From Chloroflexota bacterium (lineage in GTDB: Bacteria > Chloroflexota > Anaerolineae > Anaerolineales > UBA4823): a DNA stretch of 55,159 nucleotides. The notes beneath the pieces are model-generated. The model worked only from the letters and a program-made list of their open reading frames with translations, ran no database searches and was not told where the DNA came from. Below, in pieces: positions 17,246 to 25,859 of this stretch. The stretch lies in NCBI GenBank assembly GCA_029782365.1, contig JAKOUW010000261.1:1-55159 (forward strand). Direction: 5' to 3'. Position 1 is the stretch's first letter, and each line of letters opens with the position of its first letter. Both the position numbers and the translations under genes were made by a program.

Positions 17246-20200
17246 ATGTCTAATTTGTCACTAAGAGCGTACAACCAGGAAATAGAAGGAATGATTGAGC
17301 ACAGCCAGTTTGATGAGGCGATTGCTCACTGTTTGCACATCTTGCAATCTGTTCCGAAGCACATCAGCACATATCGATTGTTGGGCAAAGCGCTTCTGGA
17401 AGAGCACCGTTACGCCGATGCTGCAGACATTTTCCACAGGGTTCTTTCTTCGATTCCAGATGATTTTGTCGCCAACATAGGTATGAGCATCATCAAAGAA
17501 AATGAAAACAAGCCCGACCTGGCTATATGGCATATGGAGCGTGCTTTTGAAAGCCAGCCAGCCAACAACGTGGTTCAGTCCGAATTGCGCCGCCTGTATG
17601 GGAAGCGAGATGGAATAGAACCGGCCAAAATTCGCATGACGCGCGGCGCACTTGCACGCATGTATGCCAAAGGCCATTTGTATCGCCAGGCAATCGGAGA
17701 ATTACGCGCTGCGCTGACAGAAGATCCCCAGCGGCTGGATTTACAGGTTTTGTTGGCTGAAATGTATTTCCGCAACGGCCAAGATGTTGAAGCGGTAAAT
17801 TCCGCAAATTCTGTCCTGCGGAAATTGCCTTACTGCTTGGAAGCCAACCGCATTCTTGCCTCGATTTTACCAAAAACTGAGCGCAAGGAAGATGCTGCTG
17901 CTTACCGCCAAAGGATTATTTCGCTCGATCCTTATTATGGAAAAATCGACGGCAACAACTTCAATGTAGAAAAAGTACCGGATTCTGCCATTCAAATTGA
18001 GAGATTGACATTCCAACCCGGGCAAAATCTTCTGCCGTCTTCAACACAACCGGATTGGGTCTCATCTCTGGGAATGGCATTCGATTCATCCCAGGATACA
18101 GAGAAACTGCCTGATTGGCTTGCTGGTGATCAAACGCATAAAATAGAGGCGGCCAAGGAGAGGCTAAACGCCTCCGCTGAGTCAACCAGCGAACCTACTG
18201 CCGAAGAAACGCCTGGTTGGGTGAGGACTGCCGAATCATCTGTGAAAGTAGATGAAGTCCAACCTGAAAAAACAGCAGAAATTCCAGATTTTCTAAGAGA
18301 TCTTGGCTGGGAGCCAGCTACAAAAAATACAGACCAGCTTGCTGTCATCGAACAGGAAGAAACAGGCACTCTGGCCCAGGCAGAAATTCCAGATTGGCTG
18401 AAAGAAATGGCTCCACAAGCCGAAGAAACCGAACCCTCGATTATTTCCGATACATCTGGAGAAGTGGTTCCCTGGTTGCAAGAAAAACAACCCGGAGGTT
18501 CTGACACTATAGCCAATTGGTTAGAATCCAAGCCTGTGGAAAGTAAGCCAGAGGATTTAGAGGATCTGGCGAATGCATTAAAATTGGCCTCATCTGAGGA
18601 ACAACCAGGATTGAATGTTTCTACAGAAAAAAAAGAAGAAACTGAACTCCCGACATGGTTGAAAGATATCGAAGGCGAAACAGTCGAAACAGATAGATCT
18701 GCGCCAGCCGAAGAACTGCCCGCCTGGTCGTTCGAACAGAGTGAACCGGCAGCTCAAGAAACCCTGGTTGGGCAGATGGAACCGGCTGCCGCAGAGGCCA
18801 CCGCTGCTGCTGCTTTGCCCGCCGAGGAAATCCCCGATTGGCTCAAAGGCCTTGGCGAAGAACCTGTAGATACCCAGCCTTCTGCGCCAGCCGAAGAACT
18901 GCCCGCCTGGTCGTTCGAACAGAGCGAACCGGCAGTTCAAGAAACCCTGGTTGGGCAGGTGGAACCGGCTGCCGCAGAGGCCGCTGCTGCTGCTTTGCCC
19001 GCCGAGGAAATCCCCGATTGGCTCAAAGGCCTGGGCGAAGAACCTGTAGATACCCAGCCTTCTGCACCAGCCGAAGAACTGCCCGCCTGGTCGTTCGAAC
19101 AGAGTGAACCGGCAGCTCAAGAAACCCTGGTTGGGCAGGTGGAACCGGCTGCCGCAGAGGCCGCCGCTGCTGCTGCTTTGCCCGCCGAGGAGATCCCCGA
19201 TTGGCTCAAAGATTTATCAAAAGAAGTTCAGCCCGCCGAACAGGCCGTAATCCTTGAACCGCTTACCGAAGAAAGTCATGTCATCACGGAAACGCATGGT
19301 GCGCAAGAACCTGTATCTCTCGAAACCCCTCACACCATGGAAGAACCAGCGATTATTCAACCCTCAGAGCCTGCAGGGGCAGCTGGTATTAATTTTGATG
19401 ATCCAGATGCAGCCATGGCCTGGTTAGAGAGTCTGGCAGCCCACCAGGGGGTTCCCGAGGATCAGTTATCAACCAAACCTGATGAACGACCAACAACGCC
19501 TGATTGGCTTATTCAAGCTGGCGCGCAGGCGCAGGAGCGAGGCGAGCTTTCAACATATGTTCCCACAGAAACGACTATGCCAGCCGCGGCTGGTTTGACA
19601 ACCGAGGCTCTACCAATCCAGGATCAGCATCCCATTACTGAACAATCTGAGGAAGCCCAGCCAATGCAGAGCGAGACCGCTCCGAGCAAAGTTGGGATAG
19701 AACCAGATGTTATCGTGGAATCCGCCCTGCCTTCCTCAGCTCAACCTGAATCAGAGATCACCCGACTGGAAGTGGCTGCTGAGGCCGCGCCTGTTGATGA
19801 ACTCCCAGATTGGCTTAAATCCCTCGATGCTGAAGTCTCAACCGAACCTGCTGCAACTCCGGCCTGGCTAAGTGGTATAGAGATTCCTCCTACACCAACC
19901 GAAGAAGACACCAAGCCCACTAGAATTACCCAGCCTGTCGAGACTGTCGGGCTGGAGCCAGCTGAAGAAACCATACCTGAATGGATACAACCCGAACCAG
20001 AAGAAACCGCGCCTACCATCACACCAGAGACTCCTACCTGGATACAGGAACAGCAACCCGAAGAATTGCCAGCCTGGATTGTTCAACCCGAAGAGCAAAT
20101 GCGAGAAGAGGAAGAGCTTCCTGCCTGGCTGCAGGGAAAACCTGCTGTCCGGCTCGATCTCAATACAGCCTCATTAAAAGACCTTGAAGATCTTCCTGGC

Positions 20201-20644
20201 GTTGGTTTTATCCTGGCACAGAAAATTCTCACTTACCGAGAGTTGAATGATGGTTTTCAAAACCTGGAAGAATTGGCAAATGTTCCAGGAATAGATGACC
20301 AACATTTCATTGCATTAAAGGATTATTTGGAGGTTAGAGCAGGACCAACGATCCTGCCTGCTTCGCCTTCAGTTCCAACACCTGGCGCAGCAGACTCGGC
20401 AATTTTCGATGAAGCTCGTCGAGATATACTCAAAGGAGAAACAAAAATGGCTGGCGGAAAACTCACTAATTTGATTCAACGCCAGTTGTTCTTGCCAGAA
20501 ATTATTCAGGTGCTGCAGCAAGCCCTTGTCAATAAGCCGGATGATGTTTATGTTCTACAATCTTTGGGAGATGCTCATCTCAACTCTGACAATCTGCAGG
20601 CAGCTTTGGATGCTTACTTGAAAGCCGAGGAATTGCTGCGCTAA
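17246..20644 (+). CDS. TPR - Pro-x-Trp repeat - helix-hairpin-helix scaffold protein
   Basis: A 1132-residue protein with no clear name. Residues 1 to about 230 are TPR-like helical repeats. About 240-960 is a very acidic, Pro/Ala/Glu-rich, probably disordered region dotted with about twenty short [I/L/T]-P-x-W-[L/I/V/S] motifs (I-P-D-W-L-K is the commonest), spaced roughly 20-40 residues apart. About 967-1035 is a helix-hairpin-helix domain of ComEA type, with L-N-T-A-S-L-K-D-L and L-P-G-V-G-F-I-L-A. The last 70 residues form another TPR pair. There is no signal peptide or membrane helix, so it is cytosolic. The HhH could bind DNA, and the tryptophan motifs look like repeated docking peptides. 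It stands alone behind its own promoter. A role as a multivalent scaffold is an inference. Part of the repeat region is nearly identical at DNA level. Confidence 0.75.
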   Translation: MSNLSLRAYNQEIEGMIEHSQFDEAIAHCLHILQSVPKHISTYRLLGKALLEEHRYADAADIFHRVLSSIPDDFVANIGMSIIKENENKPDLAIWHMERAFESQPANNVVQSELRRLYGKRDGIEPAKIRMTRGALARMYAKGHLYRQAIGELRAALTEDPQRLDLQVLLAEMYFRNGQDVEAVNSANSVLRKLPYCLEANRILASILPKTERKEDAAAYRQRIISLDPYYGKIDGNNFNVEKVPDSAIQIERLTFQPGQNLLPSSTQPDWVSSLGMAFDSSQDTEKLPDWLAGDQTHKIEAAKERLNASAESTSEPTAEETPGWVRTAESSVKVDEVQPEKTAEIPDFLRDLGWEPATKNTDQLAVIEQEETGTLAQAEIPDWLKEMAPQAEETEPSIISDTSGEVVPWLQEKQPGGSDTIANWLESKPVESKPEDLEDLANALKLASSEEQPGLNVSTEKKEETELPTWLKDIEGETVETDRSAPAEELPAWSFEQSEPAAQETLVGQMEPAAAEATAAAALPAEEIPDWLKGLGEEPVDTQPSAPAEELPAWSFEQSEPAVQETLVGQVEPAAAEAAAAALPAEEIPDWLKGLGEEPVDTQPSAPAEELPAWSFEQSEPAAQETLVGQVEPAAAEAAAAAALPAEEIPDWLKDLSKEVQPAEQAVILEPLTEESHVITETHGAQEPVSLETPHTMEEPAIIQPSEPAGAAGINFDDPDAAMAWLESLAAHQGVPEDQLSTKPDERPTTPDWLIQAGAQAQERGELSTYVPTETTMPAAAGLTTEALPIQDQHPITEQSEEAQPMQSETAPSKVGIEPDVIVESALPSSAQPESEITRLEVAAEAAPVDELPDWLKSLDAEVSTEPAATPAWLSGIEIPPTPTEEDTKPTRITQPVETVGLEPAEETIPEWIQPEPEETAPTITPETPTWIQEQQPEELPAWIVQPEEQMREEEELPAWLQGKPAVRLDLNTASLKDLEDLPGVGFILAQKILTYRELNDGFQNLEELANVPGIDDQHFIALKDYLEVRAGPTILPASPSVPTPGAADSAIFDEARRDILKGETKMAGGKLTNLIQRQLFLPEIIQVLQQALVNKPDDVYVLQSLGDAHLNSDNLQAALDAYLKAEELLR
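18698..19212 (+). repeat. Tandem repeat of 183/180 bases within the scaffold gene
   Basis: Copy 1 starts at 18698, copy 2 at 18881 and copy 3 at 19061. The first two are full (61 and 60 codons) and the third covers about 150 bases. They are almost identical in DNA; the length difference is one alanine codon in a GCT/GCC run. Each full unit encodes one L-P-A-W-S and one I-P-D-W-L-K motif. The near identity indicates recent duplication in frame. Confidence 0.9.
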
Positions 20645-20659
20645 GCAGATCGCGAAAGA

Positions 20660-20668
20660 TGGTAAAAT
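20660..20668 (+). promoter_or_regulatory. Extended -10 promoter for ndk
   Basis: TGGTAAAAT matches the TGn extended -10 form. It lies 40 bases before the GTG start of ndk, just after the scaffold gene. The same nine bases occur before the tRNA-Arg gene. Confidence 0.45.
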
Positions 20669-20707
20669 CAGCGGCAACTGTTGACAATTCATCTCTCGGA
20701 GGATTTT

Positions 20708-21157
20708 GTGGAAAAAACATTGGTACTCGTCAAGCCAGATGGCGTCCAGCGTGGATTGATCGGTGAGGTCATTTCTCGCCTGGAACGACGCGGCTTACGC
20801 CTGGTGGCCGCCAGGTTTTTGCAAGTGAGTCCAGAATTAGCTGAGACCCATTACGCCGTTCATAAAGGCAAGCCTTTTTACACTGGCTTGATCAGCTATA
20901 TCACTTCTTCACCAGTCATGGCGATGGCCTGGGAAGGTCCCGATGCGGTTGCGGCTGTCCGGCAGACGATGGGCAGTACACGTCCGACTGAAGCTGCTCC
21001 AGGAACCCTCAGGCATGATTTTGCCCTTCAAGTAGGTAGAAACTTGACCCACGCTTCAGACTCACCGGAAAATGGCGAAAAAGAAGTAGCTTTGTGGTTC
21101 AAAGCAGGTGAGTTAGTCGATTGGAAACGAGATACAGATCGCTGGATTTTTGAATAA
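20708..21157 (+). CDS. ndk: Nucleoside diphosphate kinase
   Basis: A 149-residue cytosolic enzyme moving the terminal phosphate of ATP to other NDPs. It begins E-K-T-L-V-L-V-K-P-D-G-V-Q-R-G, as in the family. The phospho-accepting histidine is His115 in R-N-L-T-H-A-S-D-S (the usual form is H-G-S-D-S, and Ala for Gly is tolerated). I chose GTG at 20708 because GGAGG lies five bases upstream; the longer TTG frame adds a tail the family lacks. A strong terminator follows the stop. Confidence 0.95.
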   Translation: MEKTLVLVKPDGVQRGLIGEVISRLERRGLRLVAARFLQVSPELAETHYAVHKGKPFYTGLISYITSSPVMAMAWEGPDAVAAVRQTMGSTRPTEAAPGTLRHDFALQVGRNLTHASDSPENGEKEVALWFKAGELVDWKRDTDRWIFE

Positions 21158-21168
21158 ACAAGAACCAT

Positions 21169-21200
21169 GGGGGCAGGGAAAACCTGCCCCCGAAGTTTTT
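21169..21200 (+). terminator. Intrinsic terminator after ndk
   Basis: GGGGGCAGG (21169-21177) pairs perfectly with CCTGCCCCC (21183-21191) around a five-base loop, followed by GAAGTTTTT. It separates ndk from the radical-SAM pair. Confidence 0.9.
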
Positions 21201-21239
21201 AACGGATCTAGTTCAACAAACATTTTAGAGGTAAAGGCA

Positions 21240-23177
21240 ATGAAAAAACCGGAAGAAATCAAGAGCCTTCTGGAGAGGATATTACCCGCGATTCAAAAAC
21301 CAGGCCGCTATACAGGCGGAGAGCTTAACCAGGTAGTTAAGGATTGGGATGGAGTTCGAACGAGGGTGGTGATGGCATTCCCAGACATTTACGATATCGG
21401 AATGTCAAATCTTGGTATCTTTATCCTTTATGACCAACTCAATAAACGAGCAGATGCTCTGGCCGAACGCTGTTTTGCTCCCTGGACAGACATGGAAGCT
21501 GCAATGCGGCAGCACCAAATTCCCCTGTATTCCCTGGAAACAATGCATCCCCTGGGCGAATTTGACATCATTGGCTTCAGTTTGCCCTACGAGACGTTGT
21601 ACACAAATACTTTGAACATGCTTGATCTGGCTGGCATTCCAGTGTTCAGCCATGATCGCACAGAAAAACACCCGCTCATCATAGCTGGTGGCCATTCTAC
21701 CTACAACCCTGAACCAATGCACGCCTTCATCGATGCTTTTGTCATCGGTGAAGGAGAAGACGTCATTGACGAGATTGTCTCAACGCACCAGGAATGGCGG
21801 AGTGCTGGCACGTCGCGCAGTGATCTATTAAAGCGGTTGTCCCAAATTTGGGGGGTATATGTGCCCGCATTATATGACGTCACCTATGAAGACGATGGGA
21901 CTTTCAAGCAAATAACCCCATTGGATAATGCCGCACCGAAGCTGGTGATGAAACGCATCGTGGCTCAATTGCCGCCCCCACCCACCCGTTTTATCGTACC
22001 GTATATTGATACTATTCACAACCGAATCCCTATCGAAATCATGCGGGGATGCACTCGCGGTTGTCGCTTTTGCCAGGCTGGTATGATTACTCGGCCGGTG
22101 CGCGAGCGTAGTGTGTCAGAAGTTGTCGAAACAGTTAAGGAAGCATTAAGACACACCGGCTTCGAAGAGATAGGCTTATTATCGCTTTCCTCGTCAGACT
22201 ATACGCATGTCCTCGAGTTGGTTAAAGAAGTCGGAAGTGCTTTTGCTGGCGAACACCTTGAAGTGTCCCTGCCCTCTTTGCGTATCGAGTCGTTTTCAGT
22301 TGACTTGATGGAAGCCCTCAGGGATAGCCGCCACAGTGGGTTTACACTGGCTCCCGAAGCAGCTACGGAAAGAATGCGCAAGATAATTAATAAGCCAGTC
22401 AGCACTGAGCAGTTATTGAACACAGCTCACGAAATTTACAGTCGAGGTTGGACAACAATTAAATTATATTTTATGATCGGCCATCCTTCGGAAACCTTGG
22501 ATGATGTCCAGGCAATTGCTGACCTTTGCAAAGAAGTCTTGGCGGTCGGACGCAAGGTCATCGGGCGGCGGGCAAAAGTTCATGCAGGCGTCAGCACATT
22601 TGTTCCCAAACCCCATACTCCATTTCAATGGGTGCCATGCGACACAGCCAGCCAGGTAATTCAAAAACAGGATTTACTGAAAAAAGTTCTCTACCGCGAG
22701 CGTGACATTAAACTCAGTCTGACGGACCCAAACGATACCCAACACGAAGCATGGCTTTCTCGCGGCGACCGGCGAATTTCCGGTGTAATCTATTCTGCAT
22801 GGCGGAAAGGCGCAATTTTTGATGCCTGGAAAGAGCACTACCATCATGATACCTGGCTGGAAGCTTTTGAAGAAAATGCGCTGGATCCAGCTTTTTACAC
22901 TCATCGCCAACGCTTGATCGATGAAGCTTTTCCCTGGGAACACATCAGCGCTGGTGTGCGCAGAAAATTTCTTACAGAAGATTATTTGTGGTCACTGCGC
23001 GGCCAGACCCGTGTTGACTGCCGCGAGCGGTGCTTCGCTTGCGGCATCCTGCCCACCTTCGCCGAGCTGCGCAGCTTGAATCCAGGTGAAGTCTGGCAGT
23101 GCCCTGAAGTTAAACCCATATCCAAACGCCGACCAGTCATCACGAACCTGGTAGAAATACCGGTACATACCAATTGA
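21240..23177 (+). CDS. Radical SAM protein, TIGR03960-like (B12-binding-like domain)
   Basis: A 645-residue protein. The N-terminal 230 residues resemble the Rossmann-type B12-binding-like domain that precedes the SAM barrel in this family. The cluster motif C-T-R-G-C-R-F-C (Cys271, 275, 278) fits Cx3Cx2C for a SAM-bound [4Fe-4S]. Further cysteines near the C-terminus (C-R-E-R-C-F-A-C-G) may hold another metal site. ATG at 21240 is preferred, with AGAGG/AAAGG upstream; the longer frame starts inside ndk and its terminator. The stop overlaps the next ATG as TGATG. The family usually travels with a DUF2344 partner, as here. The reaction is unproven; a link to RNA modification or ribosome genes has been suggested by context in other phyla. 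Confidence 0.85.
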   Translation: MKKPEEIKSLLERILPAIQKPGRYTGGELNQVVKDWDGVRTRVVMAFPDIYDIGMSNLGIFILYDQLNKRADALAERCFAPWTDMEAAMRQHQIPLYSLETMHPLGEFDIIGFSLPYETLYTNTLNMLDLAGIPVFSHDRTEKHPLIIAGGHSTYNPEPMHAFIDAFVIGEGEDVIDEIVSTHQEWRSAGTSRSDLLKRLSQIWGVYVPALYDVTYEDDGTFKQITPLDNAAPKLVMKRIVAQLPPPPTRFIVPYIDTIHNRIPIEIMRGCTRGCRFCQAGMITRPVRERSVSEVVETVKEALRHTGFEEIGLLSLSSSDYTHVLELVKEVGSAFAGEHLEVSLPSLRIESFSVDLMEALRDSRHSGFTLAPEAATERMRKIINKPVSTEQLLNTAHEIYSRGWTTIKLYFMIGHPSETLDDVQAIADLCKEVLAVGRKVIGRRAKVHAGVSTFVPKPHTPFQWVPCDTASQVIQKQDLLKKVLYRERDIKLSLTDPNDTQHEAWLSRGDRRISGVIYSAWRKGAIFDAWKEHYHHDTWLEAFEENALDPAFYTHRQRLIDEAFPWEHISAGVRRKFLTEDYLWSLRGQTRVDCRERCFACGILPTFAELRSLNPGEVWQCPEVKPISKRRPVITNLVEIPVHTN

Positions 23178-23821
23178 TGCGCCTGAGAATACTCTTCCAC
23201 AAAACAGAAGCAATGCGCTTTACCGGCCATCTCGATTTGCATAAAACATGGGAGCGAACCTTTCGTCGCGCCGGTCTGCCTTTGGCTTATACCCAAGGAT
23301 TTCACCCGCAACCGCGCTTGAACCTGGCCAGCGCTTTGCCTTTGGGTTTCACCAGCGAATGTGAAATCCTCGATGCCTGGCTGGAAACGGATAAACCTGT
23401 AGGAATTATTCAAGATGACTTGCAGGCCGCTGCACCTCCAGGCATAAGAATTTCGGAATTGGCCCTGGTGGATTTGAATTTACCTTCTTTGCAAACTCAG
23501 GTTGAATCCTCTGAATACTTCATAACATTCTTGGATCGGATAGACGATTTTGATGAGCGTTTATCAGCTCTTTTAGAAACAAATGAATTGATGCGCCAAC
23601 GACATGGAAAATCTTATAATCTTCGCCCTTTGATTGAAATGGTGGAAGTTTTACCGGCTGACAGCCAGGGTTTTTCAAAAGTCAGAATACAATTAGCGAC
23701 ACGCGATAGCGCCACGGGCCGGCCAGATGAGTTTGCCTCTGCGTTGGGGATTGATCCTTTTTCGATACGCGCACATCGCACCAGGATTATTCTTAAGGCG
23801 AGCAATCAGGAAAGCATCTAA
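23177..23821 (+). CDS. DUF2344 radical-SAM-linked protein, TIGR03936-like
   Basis: A 214-residue partner of the preceding radical SAM enzyme. It begins R-L-R-I-L-F-H-K-T-E-A-M-R-F-T-G-H-L-D and has Y-T-Q-G-F-H-P-Q-P-R-L and A-L-P-L-G-F-T-S-E-C-E, all hallmarks of DUF2344. In several phyla the two are fused or adjacent. ATG at 23177 overlaps the upstream stop, so translation is coupled. Function unknown. Confidence 0.85.
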   Translation: MRLRILFHKTEAMRFTGHLDLHKTWERTFRRAGLPLAYTQGFHPQPRLNLASALPLGFTSECEILDAWLETDKPVGIIQDDLQAAAPPGIRISELALVDLNLPSLQTQVESSEYFITFLDRIDDFDERLSALLETNELMRQRHGKSYNLRPLIEMVEVLPADSQGFSKVRIQLATRDSATGRPDEFASALGIDPFSIRAHRTRIILKASNQESI

Positions 23822-23854
23822 TCAAATTTTTTTTGGAGGAGGAATAACAATTTT

Positions 23855-24853
23855 ATGGAAGGTTTAGTTGCTTTGACTGTATGTTTGTTTCTAGGATTCA
23901 TGCCGATGTTCTTCTTTGCGTATCTCGTCTATTGGACAGACCGGTATGAAAAAGAACCCATACTGCTGTTGATAGCCGTGTTTATCTGGGGTGCAGTGGT
24001 TGCCGCTGGAGGCGCATTCATCATAAATACTGTCCTTGGGCTGGGTGTTTATATTTTTACCAGCTCAGAAGCAGCGACAGACCTGGCAACAGGATCACTC
24101 ATCGCACCTGTCGTAGAAGAATCACTCAAGGCATTTGCTGTTTTAATCGTATTTTTTGTATTCCGCAATGAATTTGATGGCATTTTGGACGGCATCGTAT
24201 ATGCCGCCATTGCCGCGTTAGGCTTTGCGGCCACGGAAAACGCCTTCTATATATACAGTTATGGTTGGTCAGAGCAGGGTTGGGGCGGTATTGTCGCTCT
24301 GTTCTTTGTGCGCGTAATTTTAGTTGGCTGGCAGCATCCGTTCTATACGTCTTTCACCGGTATTGGTCTGGCGACTGCAAGATTGAACAAGAATATTTTG
24401 ATAAAAATATTCGCGCCTTTGATAGGATTTTCGATAGCGGTTTTTGCCCATTCTTTCCACAACACACTCGCGAGTGTCTTGTCTGGTATTTCCGGCCTGG
24501 CCGTCGGTACTTTGTTCGATTGGACCGGTTGGTTTTTCATGGCGCTGTTCATCTTGTGGGCATTATATCGTGAGCAAACCTGGCTGATTAAACAATTAAA
24601 AGAAGAAGTCAGCTTGGGAATAATTTCCACAGCCCATTATCACACCGCCTGTTCGGCTTGGCTCCAATCCTTTGCCCGAATGGGCGCATTATTCAGCGGA
24701 CGCGCCAGAGCAACTGCGCGTTTTTACCAGGTTTGTGCAGAACTAGCCTTCAAAAAAGAAAAAGCCAGCCGACTGGGTGAAGCAGACAGCGAAAAAATCT
24801 TGCTGCTGCGCCAGGAATTAGCCCATCTCGCCAGCAGAGCCGAGGTTTTTTAA
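23855..24853 (+). CDS. PrsW-like intramembrane protease
   Basis: A 332-residue protein with about eight membrane helices. The glutamate pair sits in A-P-V-V-E-E-S-L-K (Glu88, Glu89, Lys92), followed by F-D-G-I-L-D-G-I-V-Y-A-A and G-F-A-A-T-E-N-A, then G-W-Q-H-P-F and A-H-S-F-H-N-T-L. These are the E-E-x-x-K, E-N, H and H-x-x-x-N motifs of the PrsW (M82) family, which in Bacillus starts the cleavage of an anti-sigma factor. The C-terminal 80 residues form a soluble helical tail beyond the usual core. The start has GGAGGAGG. The substrate is unknown. It may be co-transcribed with the radical-SAM pair, 33 bases upstream. Confidence 0.8.
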   Translation: MEGLVALTVCLFLGFMPMFFFAYLVYWTDRYEKEPILLLIAVFIWGAVVAAGGAFIINTVLGLGVYIFTSSEAATDLATGSLIAPVVEESLKAFAVLIVFFVFRNEFDGILDGIVYAAIAALGFAATENAFYIYSYGWSEQGWGGIVALFFVRVILVGWQHPFYTSFTGIGLATARLNKNILIKIFAPLIGFSIAVFAHSFHNTLASVLSGISGLAVGTLFDWTGWFFMALFILWALYREQTWLIKQLKEEVSLGIISTAHYHTACSAWLQSFARMGALFSGRARATARFYQVCAELAFKKEKASRLGEADSEKILLLRQELAHLASRAEVF

Positions 24854-24859
24854 CATTTG

Positions 24860-24868
24860 TGGTAAAAT
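24860..24868 (+). promoter_or_regulatory. Extended -10 promoter for tRNA-Arg
   Basis: TGGTAAAAT, identical to the ndk element, lies 13 bases before the mature 5' end of the tRNA. No clear -35 is seen, in keeping with a TGn-type promoter. Confidence 0.5.
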
Positions 24869-24881
24869 ATTGGGCGCAAGC

Positions 24882-24953
24882 GCCCCTGTAGCTCAGTGGA
24901 TAGAGCGTTGGCCTCCGGAGCCAAAAGCGACAGTTCGAGTCTGTCCAGGGGTA
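24882..24953 (+). tRNA. tRNA-Arg (anticodon CCG)
   Basis: A complete 72-base cloverleaf. The acceptor stem GCCCCTG pairs with CAGGGGT (first pair G-U), the D stem is GCTC/GAGC, and the anticodon stem TTGGC/GCCAA encloses CTCCGGA, giving anticodon CCG, which reads CGG. The variable loop has four bases, the T stem is GACAG/CTGTC with loop TTCGAGT, and the discriminator is A. No CCA is encoded. A T5 tract follows. The convergent GGDEF gene ends eleven bases downstream. Confidence 0.97.
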
Positions 24954-24963
24954 CTTTTTATTC

Positions 24964-25854
24964 CTACCGCGTCCGGTTCTTGCCTTCGCTTTTCGCCAGG
25001 TAAAGCAGTTGATCTGCTCGCTTATACAGATCGTCGATCGAGCCATCATTGACTTCGAACTGGCCCACGCCTAAACTCAACGTTAATTTCCCATTCCTTC
25101 TCTCGCCGTTTTTATCCTCAAGACAAAAAGCATGCTGCTCTATGGCTCGCCTCAACCGTTCAGCCAGGATGGCAGCACCATTAATTTCTGTTTGCGGCAA
25201 GATCATCGCAAACTCATCTCCTCCCATCCGGCAGAGTATATCCGTTTCACGCAAATTCTTCGTTAGCAAGATGGCAACCTCTTGCAGCACGCGATCGCCA
25301 TTGTTATGTCCATAGGAGTCGTTTATGCTTTTAAAGCCATCCAAGTCCGCCAGGATTAAACTTAAGGGTACATAATATCGAAGGCTGCGATATATTTCAC
25401 TTTTAGCCACTTCAAAAAAACGACGCCGATTTCCAAGGCCGGTTAATGCGTCTGTGTTTGAAAGGGCTAACAATTTGTCCTGCAGTTCCACCACACGTCT
25501 GCCAACATCGATCCTGGCGTGGAGTTCTTCATTATCATAAGGCTTAATCACATAATCATCCGCTCCAGCGTTCAAGCCTTGAATCATATCCTTCTTTGCG
25601 CTTAAGGAGGTCAAGATGATGATGTAAATAGACTGGAAATTCTCTCGCTCTCTCACTTGTCTACAAACTTCCAATCCATCCATCTCCGGCATCATCCAAT
25701 CCAACAGAGCCATCATTGGCGCGTCCGGCTGAGAAAGGGCCTCCAGGGCCTGCTTTCCATTGTCAACTGCGATCACTTCAAATCCCCAATGAACGAGCAG
25801 ATTCTTGAGCATCAATCGTGATGTCAGATCATCTTCTGCAATCAGAATCTTCAT
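24964..25854 (-). CDS. Response regulator diguanylate cyclase (REC-GGDEF)
   Basis: A 296-residue cytosolic protein. The receiver domain (1 to about 120) has the acidic pair E-D-D at 7-9, phospho-acceptor Asp52 in L-L-D-W-M-M-P, and the conserved K-P-Y. The C-terminal domain has an intact G-G-D-E-F at 211-215, so it should make c-di-GMP from two GTP. R-E-T-D five residues before it is an inhibitory I-site of R-x-x-D form, suggesting product inhibition. It is last gene of the signalling operon, five bases after the hybrid kinase, which makes it the likely phosphoryl-group target of that kinase's Hpt domain. Confidence 0.92.
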   Translation of the reverse strand: MKILIAEDDLTSRLMLKNLLVHWGFEVIAVDNGKQALEALSQPDAPMMALLDWMMPEMDGLEVCRQVRERENFQSIYIIILTSLSAKKDMIQGLNAGADDYVIKPYDNEELHARIDVGRRVVELQDKLLALSNTDALTGLGNRRRFFEVAKSEIYRSLRYYVPLSLILADLDGFKSINDSYGHNNGDRVLQEVAILLTKNLRETDILCRMGGDEFAMILPQTEINGAAILAERLRRAIEQHAFCLEDKNGERRNGKLTLSLGVGQFEVNDGSIDDLYKRADQLLYLAKSEGKNRTR

Positions 25855-25859
25855 TGAGA

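Noticed and set aside
18590..19120. A 176-codon minus-strand frame with repeated Phe/Gly/Arg segments
   Set aside because: It is the complement of the tandem repeat in the scaffold gene and has no start signal; the plus frame has clear TPR and HhH domains.
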